64,000 bases of DNA, from the NCBI RefSeq assembly GCF_003074055.1, contig NZ_CP029043.1, positions 1,790,501 to 1,854,500 of the forward strand, given 5' to 3'. This document shows positions 29,549 to 42,200 of this stretch, piece after piece. The notes below the pieces were generated by a model. The model worked only from the letters and a program-made list of their open reading frames with translations, was not told the origin of the DNA and did no database searches. Source of the stretch: Streptomyces nigra (GTDB taxonomy: Bacteria > Actinomycetota > Actinomycetes > Streptomycetales > Streptomycetaceae). A program made the position numbers and the translations under genes. Numbering within the stretch: the stretch's first letter is position 1; each line of letters begins with the position of its first letter.

Positions 29549-30163
29549 TTATCGGCGTACGGCGATCCCGTCCAGCACCATCGACAGGTACTGCCGGGCG
29601 ATCTCCTCGGGGCTGTGCTGTCCGCCGGGCCGGTACCAGGACGCGGCGACCCACACGGTGTCGCGGACGAACCGGTAGGTCAGCCGGACGTCGAGGTCGG
29701 GCCGGAACACGTCGGCGGCGACGCCGCGCTCGAGCGTCGACAGCCACGCCTTCTCGAACCGGCGCTGCGAGTCGGCGAGGAAGGCGAACCGCTCCTGCGC
29801 GGCGAGCTGCCTGTTCTCCTTCTGGTAGATCGCGACGGCGGCCCGGTGCCGGTCGATCTCCCGGAACGACTCGGTGACGAGCGCCTCCAGCGTCTCGCGC
29901 GGGCCCAGCCCGGACTCCAGGACGGCGTCGTAGCCGGCCCACAGCTCGTCGAGGAAGGTCCGCAGGATCTCCTCGAGCATCGACTCCTTGGAGTCGAAGT
30001 GGTAGTAGAGGCTGCCCGCGAGCATGCCGGCGTGGTCGGCGATGGTGCGGACGGTCGTGGCGTTGTAGCCCTGTTCGGCGAACACCTCGGCGGCGGTGTC
30101 GAGGAGTTCACGGCGTCGGGCGGCCGCGGCGGTCACCTGGGGTTCCTTCTTCTTGGTCGGCAC
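29549..30163 (-). CDS. kstR2: TetR-family regulator KstR2-like
   Basis: This 204-residue TetR regulator has its helix-turn-helix in ELLDTAAEVFAEQGYNATTVRTIADHAGMLAGSLYYHFDSKESML; the GSLYYHF recognition segment is the usual TetR form. The C-terminal ligand domain includes ENRQLAAQERFAFLADSQRRFEKAWLSTLERG. In mycobacteria KstR2 represses the HIP-catabolism regulon and is released by HIP-CoA. Its place between fadA6 and an SDR gene matches Rv3557c, and two matching operators lie at 24959 and 30988. The start is GTG 30163, just inside a lysine-rich N-terminus that could contact the minor groove. Confidence 0.85.
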   Translation of the reverse strand: MPTKKKEPQVTAAAARRRELLDTAAEVFAEQGYNATTVRTIADHAGMLAGSLYYHFDSKESMLEEILRTFLDELWAGYDAVLESGLGPRETLEALVTESFREIDRHRAAVAIYQKENRQLAAQERFAFLADSQRRFEKAWLSTLERGVAADVFRPDLDVRLTYRFVRDTVWVAASWYRPGGQHSPEEIARQYLSMVLDGIAVRR

Positions 30164-30185
30164 CGGTCCATTGTCCTGGGTCGAT

Positions 30186-30971
30186 CTAGGGGTGCCGGCT
30201 GCTGACGGAGACGGTCTCCCCGGTCATGTACGAGGAGTAGTCCGACGCGAGGAAGACGATCACGTTGGCCACCTCCCAGGGTTCGGCGGCCCGCCCGAAC
30301 GCCTCGCGCGCGGTCAGCTCCTCCAGCAGTTCGGGCGTCGTCACCCGGGCGAGGTGCGGGTGCAGGGCGAGGCTGGGCGCCACCGCGTTGACCCGCACCC
30401 CGTAGGCGGCGGCCTCGACCGCGGCGCACCGGGTCAGCGCCATCACCCCGGCCTTGGCGGCGGCGTAGTGGGCCTGCCCGGCCTGGGCGCGCCAGCCGAC
30501 GACGGAGGCGTTGTTGACGATGACACCGCCGCCGGTCGCGCGCATCCGGCGCAGGGCGGCCCGGGTGCAGCGGAAGGTGCCGCCGAGGGTGACGTCGAGG
30601 ACGCGCGTCCACTGCTCGTCGGTCATGTCGACCAGGGGTGCGGTGCCGCCGAGCCCGGCGTTGTTGACGACGATGTCCAGCCGGCCGTGCTCGCGCTCCG
30701 CGGTGTCGAACAGGTCGCGCACCCGGGTCTCGTCGGTGACGTCGCACGCCGTGGACGTCACCGCGTCCCCGAACTCCGCCGCCAGCTCGGCCTGGTGGTC
30801 CTTGAGCCGCCGGGTGTGCGGGTCGCTGATCAGGACCCGGGCGCCCTCCTCGAGGAGCCGGCGGGCGGTCGCGCCGCCGATGCCGGCGCCCGCCGCCGCG
30901 GTGACGACGGCCGTGCGCCCGCGGAGCAGTCCGTGCCCGGGAACGTACGCCGGTGCCTCGACGGGTGTCAT
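30186..30971 (-). CDS. SDR-family hydroxyacyl-CoA dehydrogenase, IpdF-like
   Basis: This 261-residue SDR has TAVVTAAAGAGIGGATARRLLEEGARVL for cofactor binding, IVVNNAGLGG, catalytic VNNASVVGWRAQAGQAHYAAAKAG, and a C-terminus SDYSSYMTGETVSVSSRHP that is diagnostic of the Rv3559c/IpdF group rather than general SDRs. IpdF is reported to oxidise the 5-hydroxyl of 5-OH-HIC-CoA in steroid C/D-ring degradation. It is the promoter-proximal gene of the leftward operon, 17 bp from the operator it shares with fadE30. Confidence 0.86.
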   Translation of the reverse strand: MTPVEAPAYVPGHGLLRGRTAVVTAAAGAGIGGATARRLLEEGARVLISDPHTRRLKDHQAELAAEFGDAVTSTACDVTDETRVRDLFDTAEREHGRLDIVVNNAGLGGTAPLVDMTDEQWTRVLDVTLGGTFRCTRAALRRMRATGGGVIVNNASVVGWRAQAGQAHYAAAKAGVMALTRCAAVEAAAYGVRVNAVAPSLALHPHLARVTTPELLEELTAREAFGRAAEPWEVANVIVFLASDYSSYMTGETVSVSSRHP

Positions 30972-30987
30972 GGCAGCACGCTAACCT

Positions 30988-31001
30988 ACCAAACACTTGT
31001 T
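30988..31001. promoter_or_regulatory. KstR2-type operator in the SDR/fadE30 divergent region
   Basis: The sequence ACCAAACACTTGTT fits the mycobacterial KstR2 box AnCAAGnnCTTGnT at 9 of 10 fixed positions. It lies 17 bp upstream of the SDR start and 29 bp upstream of fadE30, well placed to block both divergent promoters. Confidence 0.82.
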
Positions 31002-31029
31002 AGGGAAGCCGTCCGGAGGGGGACCGGCC

Positions 31030-32172
31030 GTGGACCTCATGCACTCCGCCGCCGACGAGGCGTTCCGCGCCGAGGCCCGCGCCTGGCTGCGCGCACATGT
31101 GCCGGCCGAACCGCCGCCCTCGCTGGAGACCGAGGAGGGCTTCGCCGCGCACCGCGCCTGGGAGGCCGAACTGGCCGCCGATCGCTGGTCGGTCGTCGAC
31201 TGGCCGGCCCGGTACGGCGGCCGGGACGCCGGCCTGGTGCGATGGCTGCTGTTCGAGGAGGAGTACTACGCGGCGGGGGCGCCGGGCCGCGTCGGACAGA
31301 ACGGCGTCAGTCTGCTCGCCCCGACGCTCCTCGCGCACGGCACCGAGGAGCAGCGCGCGCGGGTGCTGCCGCCCATGGCCACCGGGGAGGTGGTCTGGGC
31401 GCAGGCGTGGTCGGAGCCGGAGGCCGGTTCGGACCTGGCCTCCCTGCGGTCGCGGGCCGTGCGGGTGTCCGGCGGCTGGCTGCTGTCGGGGCAGAAGACG
31501 TGGTCGTCGCGGGCGGCGTTCGCTGACCGCGCGTTCGGGCTGTTCCGCTGCGACCCGGACGCGGAGCGGCCCCATCTGGGCCTGATCTACCTGATGTTCG
31601 GCCTGCGGGCCCCGGGTGTCACGGTCCGTGCGATCGCCCGGCTCGACGGCAGACCGGCCTTCGCCGAGCTGTTCCTGGACGAGGTGTTCGTGCCGGACGC
31701 CGACGTGATCGGGGAGCCCGGCGACGGCTGGCGGATCGCGATGGCGGCGGCGGGCAACGAACGCGGGCTGATGCTGCGCTCCCCCGGCCGCTTCCTCGCG
31801 GGCGCGGACCGGCTCCACCGGCTGTGGCGGGCACGGGGCGAGCCGGAGAGCGCGCGGGCCCGGGTCGCCGACGCGCTGATCGGGGCCCGCGCCTACCAGT
31901 TGTTCGCGTGGGCGGCTGCGTCCCGGCTGGCGGAGGGCGGGTCGCTCGGCCCGGAGTCCAGCATGAACAAGGTGTTCTGGTCGGAGTACGACATCGCGCT
32001 GCAGGAGACGGCCCTGGATCTGCTCGGCCCGGAGGGCGAGGCGGCGGACACCGAGTGGGCGGAGCGGTACGTCTTCGCGCTGGCCGGACCGCTGTACGCG
32101 GGCACGAACGAGATCCAGCGGGACATCGTCGCGGAACGGCTGCTGGGTCTGCCGAAGGGACGCCGAGGATGA
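31030..32172 (+). CDS. fadE30: Acyl-CoA dehydrogenase FadE30-like
   Basis: This 380-residue acyl-CoA dehydrogenase starts at GTG with GGAGG nine bases upstream. The flavin-binding middle strands are seen in WAQAWSEPEAGSDLASLRSRAVRVSGGWLLSGQKTWSS. The helical C-terminus contains the conserved GPLYAGTNEIQRDIVAERLLGLP, with the Glu region near the flavin. The WPARYGGRDAGLVRWLLFEEEYYAAGAP motif fits the steroid-type FadE30 group, which oxidises a bicyclic CoA substrate in the KstR2 regulon. It is divergent from the SDR operon and shares the operator at 30988. Its stop codon begins the chain of micro-ORFs leading to the next dehydrogenase. Confidence 0.87.
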   Translation: MDLMHSAADEAFRAEARAWLRAHVPAEPPPSLETEEGFAAHRAWEAELAADRWSVVDWPARYGGRDAGLVRWLLFEEEYYAAGAPGRVGQNGVSLLAPTLLAHGTEEQRARVLPPMATGEVVWAQAWSEPEAGSDLASLRSRAVRVSGGWLLSGQKTWSSRAAFADRAFGLFRCDPDAERPHLGLIYLMFGLRAPGVTVRAIARLDGRPAFAELFLDEVFVPDADVIGEPGDGWRIAMAAAGNERGLMLRSPGRFLAGADRLHRLWRARGEPESARARVADALIGARAYQLFAWAAASRLAEGGSLGPESSMNKVFWSEYDIALQETALDLLGPEGEAADTEWAERYVFALAGPLYAGTNEIQRDIVAERLLGLPKGRRG

Positions 32173-32210
32173 AACTCCCGCACGGGCTGCCGAGAGGGTG
32201 CCTGCGATGA
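32169..32210 (+). CDS. Micro-ORF 1 (13 residues) in the fadE intergenic chain
   Basis: ATG 32169 overlaps the fadE30 stop (ATGA). The frame reads MKLPHGLPRGCLR and stops at TGA 32208-32210, which in turn overlaps ATG 32207. No strong ribosome-binding site precedes it, so translation would depend on re-initiation after fadE30. Whether a peptide is made is unknown. Confidence 0.45.
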   Translation: MKLPHGLPRGCLR

Positions 32211-32239
32211 GTTCCCTGCGGGAGGAGCGCCGCCGATGA
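32207..32239 (+). CDS. Micro-ORF 2 (10 residues) in the fadE intergenic chain
   Basis: ATG 32207 overlaps the stop of micro-ORF 1. The frame reads MSSLREERRR and stops at TGA 32237-32239, overlapping ATG 32236. GAGGAG inside its end (32222-32227) is a good ribosome-binding site for micro-ORF 3. The DNA of this unit is a near-repeat of the next one. Confidence 0.45.
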   Translation: MSSLREERRR

Positions 32240-32277
32240 GGTCCCTGCCCGTTCTGCCGAAGGAGCGCCGCCGATGA
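32236..32277 (+). CDS. Micro-ORF 3 (13 residues) in the fadE intergenic chain
   Basis: ATG 32236 overlaps the stop of micro-ORF 2. The frame reads MRSLPVLPKERRR and stops at TGA 32275-32277, overlapping the ATG of the next dehydrogenase at 32274. AAGGAG at 32260-32265 is the ribosome-binding site of that dehydrogenase. Micro-ORFs 2 and 3 share the 17-bp DNA word GGAGCGCCGCCGATGAG. Confidence 0.45.
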   Translation: MRSLPVLPKERRR

Positions 32278-33239
32278 GATTCCTTCTCGACGCCGAGCAG
32301 CGGGCCTTCACCGGCTCGCTGGACAAGATGCTGACGGCGGCGGACACCCCGGCGGTCGTCCGCGCCTGGAGCCGGGGCGTGCACGCGGCGGGCCGTGCGC
32401 TGTGGTCCCGGATCGCCGAGGCGGGCGTGTTCGCGCTGGCGGTCCCCGGGTCCCGCGGCGGGCTGGGCCCCCTCCCCGTGGAACTCGCCGCCGCCTTCGT
32501 GGAGTTGGGTCGGCACGCCGTACCGGGCCCCCTCGTGGAGACGGCCACGGCGGCCGTACTGCTGGCGGGGCTGCCCGAGCCCGGTCCCGCCGGGCGGCTG
32601 GTGCCGGCGCTGCTGTCGGGCGAGGCCCTGGCGACGGTGGCGTGGACGGCGCCGTACGCGCTGGACGGGGACACGGCCGACGTCCGGCTCACGGTCACCG
32701 GCGAGGGGCTGCGCCTCGCCCCCGGGCACGGCCCGGTGCGCCCCTCCCTGGACCCGGCCCGCCGTCTCACCCCGCTCGACCCCGGAGGGGAGCTGCTCCT
32801 GACCGGTCCGCCCCCGGCGCGGGCCCTCGTGTACGCCCGGCTGTGCACCGCCGCGCAGGCCCTCGGCGTCGGGGAGGCCCTGCTGGACCGGACGGTCACC
32901 TACGTCCGGCAGCGCACCCAGTTCGGCGTCCCGGTCGGCTCGTTCCAGGCCGTGAAGCACCGGCTGGCCGACGCCAAGACAGGGCTGGAGTTCGCCCGGC
33001 CCCTGCTCTTCGGGGCCGCCCTCACCCTGGACCCGGCGGACGTCGCCGCCGCCAAGGTCGCCGCCGGTGAGGCCGCGTACGCCACCGCCCGCGCCGCCCT
33101 CCAGGCGCACGGCGCGATCGGCTACACCGCCGAGTACGACCTGTCGCTGTGGCTGACCAAGGCCCGGGTGCTGCGCGCCGCCTGGGGCGACCCGGACAGC
33201 TGCCGGACCGAGGTGCTGCGCGGCGCGGGCCGCCGGTGA
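32274..33239 (+). CDS. Acyl-CoA dehydrogenase FadE33-like (short subunit)
   Basis: This 321-residue dehydrogenase is as short as the mycobacterial FadE32/FadE33 subunits. It opens MRFLLDAEQRAFTGSLDKML and has a C-terminal helical domain with TYVRQRTQFGVPVGSFQAVKHRLAD and AHGAIGYTAEYDLSLWLTKARVL. It lacks the full middle beta-domain insertion of ordinary 380-residue enzymes. Such subunits usually act in alpha2beta2 complexes with a longer partner, here most likely FadE30. ATG 32274 overlaps the stop of micro-ORF 3 and has AAGGAG nine bases upstream. Between fadE30 and this gene, mycobacteria have fadD3, fadE31 and fadE32, which are absent here. It ends 13 bp from the convergent VWA gene. Confidence 0.83.
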   Translation: MRFLLDAEQRAFTGSLDKMLTAADTPAVVRAWSRGVHAAGRALWSRIAEAGVFALAVPGSRGGLGPLPVELAAAFVELGRHAVPGPLVETATAAVLLAGLPEPGPAGRLVPALLSGEALATVAWTAPYALDGDTADVRLTVTGEGLRLAPGHGPVRPSLDPARRLTPLDPGGELLLTGPPPARALVYARLCTAAQALGVGEALLDRTVTYVRQRTQFGVPVGSFQAVKHRLADAKTGLEFARPLLFGAALTLDPADVAAAKVAAGEAAYATARAALQAHGAIGYTAEYDLSLWLTKARVLRAAWGDPDSCRTEVLRGAGRR

Positions 33240-33252
33240 GCGCCGGCCGTGC

Positions 33253-33978
33253 TCAGGCCGACGGCACGATGCCCCGCGTCCGCGCGGCCGCCAGCCACTG
33301 CGGGAACTCCGCGACGAGGCGGTCGTAGAGCTCGGTGTCCGGCATCGCGGACGGGTCGGAGCCGGCGTGGAAGAAGCCGGCGTTGTCGACGACCCGCTTG
33401 TCCGGCACCGGCAGCTCGTCGAGCCGGCGCAGGAAGTCGAACTGCTTGCTGCCCCGGTCGCCGAACCCGATGAACTGCCAGAACAGCGGCAGCCGCGCCG
33501 CCTTGCACAGATACCGCTCGGCGGCGAGCCGGTTGATGGGCCCGCCGTCGGTCTGGAACACCACGAGGGCGGGGTCCTTCGAGCCGCTGTCCAGGTAGTG
33601 GTCGATGACGGCGTCCATGGCCAGGTGGTAGCTGGTCTTGCCCATGTGCCCGAGTCCGGACACGATCCGCTCGATCCGGCCCTCGTGCCCGTCCAGCGCG
33701 ATGTCGGTGACGGCGTCGACGTCCGTGGAGAAGAAGACGACCGGGACCCTGCCGTCGTCGTCCAGATGCGCCGACAGCCCGAGCACCCGGTCGGCGAGCG
33801 CCTGCACACTGCCGTCCTTGTAGTACGGCTTCATCGAGCCGGAGTAGTCGACCACCAGGTAGACGGCGGCCCGTGCCTCGTCCAGCCCGTGCTTGCGCAG
33901 CGACACCCCGGCGCTGCGGTACACGCCGGCCAGCGCGGGCGCGGTCTCCTCCACCTTGCTCAGACTGATCGCGGCCAT
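33253..33978 (-). CDS. VWA-domain protein (TerF-like)
   Basis: This 241-residue protein consists almost entirely of a von Willebrand A domain. The MIDAS motif DYSGSM (Asp44, Ser46, Ser48) is intact, followed by VVFFSTDVDAVTD, GKTSYHLAMDAVIDHYL and ALVVFQTDGGP. The spacing and the KPYYKDGSVQALADRVLGL helix are typical of the TerF/YegL-like VWA proteins of actinobacteria, which are cytoplasmic metal-binding adaptors often linked to tellurite/stress clusters. No ter genes are adjacent, so the role is open. ATG 33978 has a GGGGGATGGGG purine stretch directly upstream. The longer upstream frame crosses a tandem repeat and is rejected. Confidence 0.85.
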   Translation of the reverse strand: MAAISLSKVEETAPALAGVYRSAGVSLRKHGLDEARAAVYLVVDYSGSMKPYYKDGSVQALADRVLGLSAHLDDDGRVPVVFFSTDVDAVTDIALDGHEGRIERIVSGLGHMGKTSYHLAMDAVIDHYLDSGSKDPALVVFQTDGGPINRLAAERYLCKAARLPLFWQFIGFGDRGSKQFDFLRRLDELPVPDKRVVDNAGFFHAGSDPSAMPDTELYDRLVAEFPQWLAAARTRGIVPSA

Positions 33979-33985
33979 TCCCCAT

Positions 33986-34028
33986 CCCCCTCGTACGGCA
34001 TCCCGGGCCCCCTCGTACGGCACCCCGG
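33986..34028. repeat. Two tandem 22-bp repeats
   Basis: The unit CCCCCTCGTACGGCA(T/C)CCCGG occurs at 33986 and again at 34008 with a 22-bp period. It lies between the divergent VWA and rhomboid genes. It could be an expansion by slippage or a paired binding site. Confidence 0.7.
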
Positions 34029-34167
34029 CGGCCGACCCTACGGCACACCTGTCCCGCTCTTCCCTTCCGTTCTGTACCGGCATTCGATTTCGGCACCGGG
34101 GTTCGATATTTTGTTCGCCGCCGTCCCCACCGGCTCACCGTTCATTCGATCCTCCAGGGAGCCGGCA

Positions 34168-35106
34168 GTGGAGCCCGAGTCCACCGACGCAGCCGTCACC
34201 ACGTGCTACCGCCACCCCAAGGTGGAGTCGCATGTGCGCTGCACGCGCTGCGAGCGCTACATCTGCCCGTCCTGTATGCGGGAGGCGGCCGTCGGGCACC
34301 AGTGCGTGGAGTGCGTGAAGGAGGGGGCACGCTCGGTCCGGCAGGCCCGCACGCTCGTCGGCGGGCGGGTCACGACGACCCCGCTGGTGACGTCGGTCCT
34401 CATCGGCCTGAACGTGCTCGCGTATCTGGCCGAGCTGGCCCGCCCCGAGCTGGTCGACCGGTTCGCGATGCTCTCCGCCCGGCTGATCGGACCGGACGGC
34501 GGCTTCTACATCTACCGGCCCGGGTACCCGTCCGGCTTCGAGCCGTCCGGTCTGGTCGCCGGGGAGTGGGAGCGGTTGCTCACCAGCGGCTTCCTCCACA
34601 TGCCGCCGACCGAGGGCACCTTCGGGCTGCTGCACATCGTGCTGAACATGGTCGCGCTGTGGCAGCTCGGCCGGGCCGTGGAGCCCATGCTGGGCCGGCT
34701 GCGGTTCGTCGCGCTGTATCTGCTGGCGACGCTGGGCGGCTCGGTGTTCGAGCTGATGCTCACCGACGTGAACGTGGAGTCGCTGGGCGCGTCCGGCGCG
34801 ATCTTCGGGCTGGGCGCCGCCTACTACGTCCTGGCCCGCAGGATCGGCGCGGACATGCGGGCCGTCAACCGGTTCATGGTGTTCCTGATGCTGTGGCTGG
34901 TGCTGTCGGCGGGTCTGACGTCCTGGCAGGGGCATCTGGGCGGCCTGCTGACGGGTGCGGCGGTGACCGCCGCCTTCGCCTACGCCCCGCGCGGGCCGCG
35001 GCAGGCCCTGATCCAGGCGGCCGCGTGCGCGGGCGTCCTCGCACTGCTGGCCATGGCCGCGTTCGCCAAGGTCTCCGAACTGACCGGTGGAGGGATACCC
35101 CAGTGA
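34168..35106 (+). CDS. Rhomboid-family intramembrane serine protease with N-terminal zinc finger
   Basis: This 312-residue protein begins at GTG with AGGGAG seven bases upstream. Residues about 12-50 form a B-box-type zinc finger (CYRHPKVESHVRCTRCERYICPSCMREAAVGHQC). The rhomboid domain has six membrane segments, with HIVLNMVALWQLGRAVE, nucleophile Ser in ESLGASGAIFGLGAAYY (GxSG) and catalytic His in WQGHLGGLLTGAA. Rhomboids cut membrane-anchored substrates within the bilayer. The end overlaps the chitosanase start by GTGA, an unusual partner. The zinc-finger plus rhomboid arrangement is common in streptomycetes. Confidence 0.93.
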   Translation: MEPESTDAAVTTCYRHPKVESHVRCTRCERYICPSCMREAAVGHQCVECVKEGARSVRQARTLVGGRVTTTPLVTSVLIGLNVLAYLAELARPELVDRFAMLSARLIGPDGGFYIYRPGYPSGFEPSGLVAGEWERLLTSGFLHMPPTEGTFGLLHIVLNMVALWQLGRAVEPMLGRLRFVALYLLATLGGSVFELMLTDVNVESLGASGAIFGLGAAYYVLARRIGADMRAVNRFMVFLMLWLVLSAGLTSWQGHLGGLLTGAAVTAAFAYAPRGPRQALIQAAACAGVLALLAMAAFAKVSELTGGGIPQ

Positions 35107-36011
35107 AGCGCTCCGGCATCCTGATCTTCGCGGCGGCGCCGCTGGCGCTCACCGCGGCGGCGTACTTCCTCATGCCGACCGACTCCGCCGAGGGCCCGGC
35201 CGGGCCGGCCGTCACGAACAGCCGGGACGACGCGCGGCAGGAGGCCAAGTCCCGGGCGGAGGACGAGCGTTCGGCGGACGACGAGCTGATCGCGTCCCGG
35301 CCGCCGGGCCTCGCCGCGCCGGCCATGAGGACACTGGCCCAGCAACTGGTGTCGAGCGCCGAGAACTCCACCCTGAACTGGCGCGGCACCTTCGGCTACA
35401 TCGAGGACATCGGCGACGGCCAGGGCTACACGGCGGGCATCATCGGCTTCTGCACCGGCACCGACGACCTGCTCACCCTGGTCGAGCGCTACACCGCCGA
35501 CCACCCGGACAACGGGCTCGCGACGTACCTGCCGGCGCTGCGCGAGGTCAACGGCACCGACTCGCACGAGGGCCTGGACCCCGGCTTCACCGAGGCGTGG
35601 AAGGCGGAGGCCCGCAAACCCGAGTTCCAGCAGGCGCAGCTCGCCGAACGGGACCGCGCCTACTTCGAACCGGCGGTACGCCTGGCCAAGCTCGACGGCC
35701 TGGGCACGCTCGGCCAGTTCATCTACTTCGACGCGATGGTCTTCCACGGCCCCGGTATCGACGACGACGGCTTCTACGTGCTGCGCGAACGCGCCCAGCG
35801 CGAGGCGGACACCCCCGCCCAGGGCGGCTCGGAGAAGGCGTACCTGGACATCTTCCTGGACATCCGCCGCGCCGCCATGAAGGACAAGCGCCCCGGCATC
35901 GACACCAGCCGCATCGACACGGCCCAGCGCCAGTTCCTCTACGACGGAAACCTCGCCCTGAAGCCCCCACTGCAGTGGAAGGTCTACGGCGAGACGTACC
36001 GGCTGCCGTAA
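35103..36011 (+). CDS. Secreted GH46 chitosanase
   Basis: This 302-residue protein starts at a GTG overlapping the rhomboid stop. The N-terminus MKRSGILIFAAAPLALTAAAYFLMPT is a signal peptide or signal anchor with no strong cleavage site. An acidic linker of about 40 residues follows, and then a GH46 domain: SSAENSTLNWR with catalytic Glu87, and GYIEDIGDGQGYTAGIIGF with catalytic Asp105. The 18-residue spacing is the same as between Glu22 and Asp40 of the Streptomyces N174 enzyme. It hydrolyses chitosan outside the cell. Retention at the membrane by the uncleaved segment is possible, and the coupled rhomboid could release it; that link is inference only. Confidence 0.92.
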   Translation: MKRSGILIFAAAPLALTAAAYFLMPTDSAEGPAGPAVTNSRDDARQEAKSRAEDERSADDELIASRPPGLAAPAMRTLAQQLVSSAENSTLNWRGTFGYIEDIGDGQGYTAGIIGFCTGTDDLLTLVERYTADHPDNGLATYLPALREVNGTDSHEGLDPGFTEAWKAEARKPEFQQAQLAERDRAYFEPAVRLAKLDGLGTLGQFIYFDAMVFHGPGIDDDGFYVLRERAQREADTPAQGGSEKAYLDIFLDIRRAAMKDKRPGIDTSRIDTAQRQFLYDGNLALKPPLQWKVYGETYRLP

Positions 36012-36082
36012 AGCCACGGGCATGCCGACGGCGCCTGCCCGTTCGTCCGGTCGGGGACGAGGCAGACGCCGTCTCGGGGGGT

Positions 36083-36127
36083 CCGGGGGAAGCCCCCGGA
36101 TTTCCCGCCCGTACGCCGTTGTACGGG
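36083..36127. terminator. Hairpins between the chitosanase and gltD
   Basis: Two inverted repeats lie between convergent genes. TCCGGGGG (36083-36090) with CCCCCGGA (36094-36101) is followed by TTT, and CCCGTAC with GTACGGG spans about 36107-36127. A weaker imperfect stem spans about 36029-36073. Together they probably end transcription in both directions. Confidence 0.7.
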
Positions 36128-36151
36128 ACGTTCTCGGATGATCCGCCGGGA

Positions 36152-37607
36152 TCAGACCGCCAGGGCGCGGTCCGTCGGGCGGATCGGGGCCGGCAGCTCG
36201 CTGGCGCCGGTCAGGAAACGGTCGCAGCCGCGGGCGGCCGATCGGCCCTCCGCGATCGCCCACACGATGAGCGACTGGCCGCGGCCCGCGTCACCGGCGA
36301 CGAACACGCCCGGCACGTTGGTCTGGAAGTCGGCGTCGCGGGCGATGTTGCCGCGCTCGTCGAGCTCCAGGCCGAACTGCTCGACCAGGCCGTTCTCCCG
36401 GTCGGTGCCGGTGAAGCCCATGGCGAGGGTGACCAGCTGGGCGGGGATCTTGCGCTCCGTGCCCGGCTTCTGGGTCAGCCTGCCGTCGACGAACTCGACC
36501 TCGGTGAGGTGCAGCCACTGGACGTTGCCGTCCTCGTCGCCCTCGAAGTGGGTGGTGGAGACGGAGTAGACCCGCTCGCCGCCCTCCTCGTGCGCGGACG
36601 TGACCTTGTAGAGCATCGGGAACGTCGGCCACGGCTGGGTGACGTTGTTCCGGTCGTCGTTCGGGCGGGGCATGATCTCCAGCTGCGTGACCGAGGCCGC
36701 GCCCTGGCGGTGGGCGGTGCCCACGCAGTCGGCGCCGGTGTCGCCGCCGCCGATGACGACGACGTGCTTGCCCTCGGCGGAGATCGGGGAGGTGACGTAG
36801 TCGCCCTCCTGGACCTTGTTCGCCAGCGGCAGGTACTCCATCGCCTGGTAGACGCCCTTCAGCTCCCGGCCGGGGACGGGCAGGTCACGGGCGGTGGTGG
36901 AGCCGGCGGCGATGACGACGGCGTCGTACCGCTTCTTCAGGTCGGTCGCCTTGAGGTCGCGGCCGATCTCGACACCGGTGCGGAAGCGGGTGCCCTCCGC
37001 GCGCATCTGCTCGATACGGCGGTTGATGTGCCGCTTCTCCATCTTGAACTCGGGGATGCCGTACCGGAGGAGGCCTCCGACGCGGTCCGCGCGCTCGTAG
37101 ACGGCGACCGTGTGGCCGGCGCGGGTCAGCTGCTGGGCGGCGGCGAGGCCCGCCGGGCCCGAGCCGATGACGGCGACGGTCTTGCCGGACAGGCGCTCCG
37201 GGATCTGCGGGGCGACGTCCCCGGCCTCCCACGCCTTGTCGATGATGGAGACCTCGACGTTCTTGATGGTGACCGGCGGCTGGTTGATGCCGAGCACGCA
37301 CGCCGACTCGCAGGGCGCGGGGCAGAGGCGACCGGTGAACTCCGGGAAGTTGTTGGTCGCGTGCAGCCGCTCCTGGGCGGCCGCCCAGTCCTCGCGGTAG
37401 GCGTAGTCGTTCCACTCCGGGATGAGGTTCCCGAGCGGACAGCCGTTGTGACAGAACGGGATGCCGCAGTCCATGCACCGGCTGGCCTGCTTGCTGATGA
37501 TCGGCAGCAGCGAGCCGGGGACGTAGACCTCGTTCCAGTCCTTCAGCCGGACGTCGACGGGGCGGGACTTGGCGACCTCGCGCCCGTGGTTGAGAAAGCC
37601 CTTGGGA

Positions 37608-37615
<8 letters not shown>
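36152..37615 (-). CDS. gltD: Glutamate synthase small subunit
   Basis: This 487-residue subunit supplies electrons from NAD(P)H to the large subunit for glutamate synthesis. The N-terminal domain has two Cys clusters for 4Fe-4S centres ([27 protein letters not shown] and [16 protein letters not shown]). The FAD site is [17 protein letters not shown] and the NAD(P)H site [17 protein letters not shown]. The C-terminal [19 protein letters not shown] completes the FAD domain. The start ATG lies eight bases inside the gltB end, so the subunits are co-translated. It ends the operon at the hairpins upstream of the chitosanase end. Confidence 0.97.

Positions 37616-42200
<4,585 letters not shown>

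Noticed and set aside
33979..34083. Longer N-terminus for the VWA protein (start at 34083)
   Set aside because: The extra 35 residues run through the 22-bp tandem repeat and have no family similarity. ATG 33978 has its own purine-rich leader.
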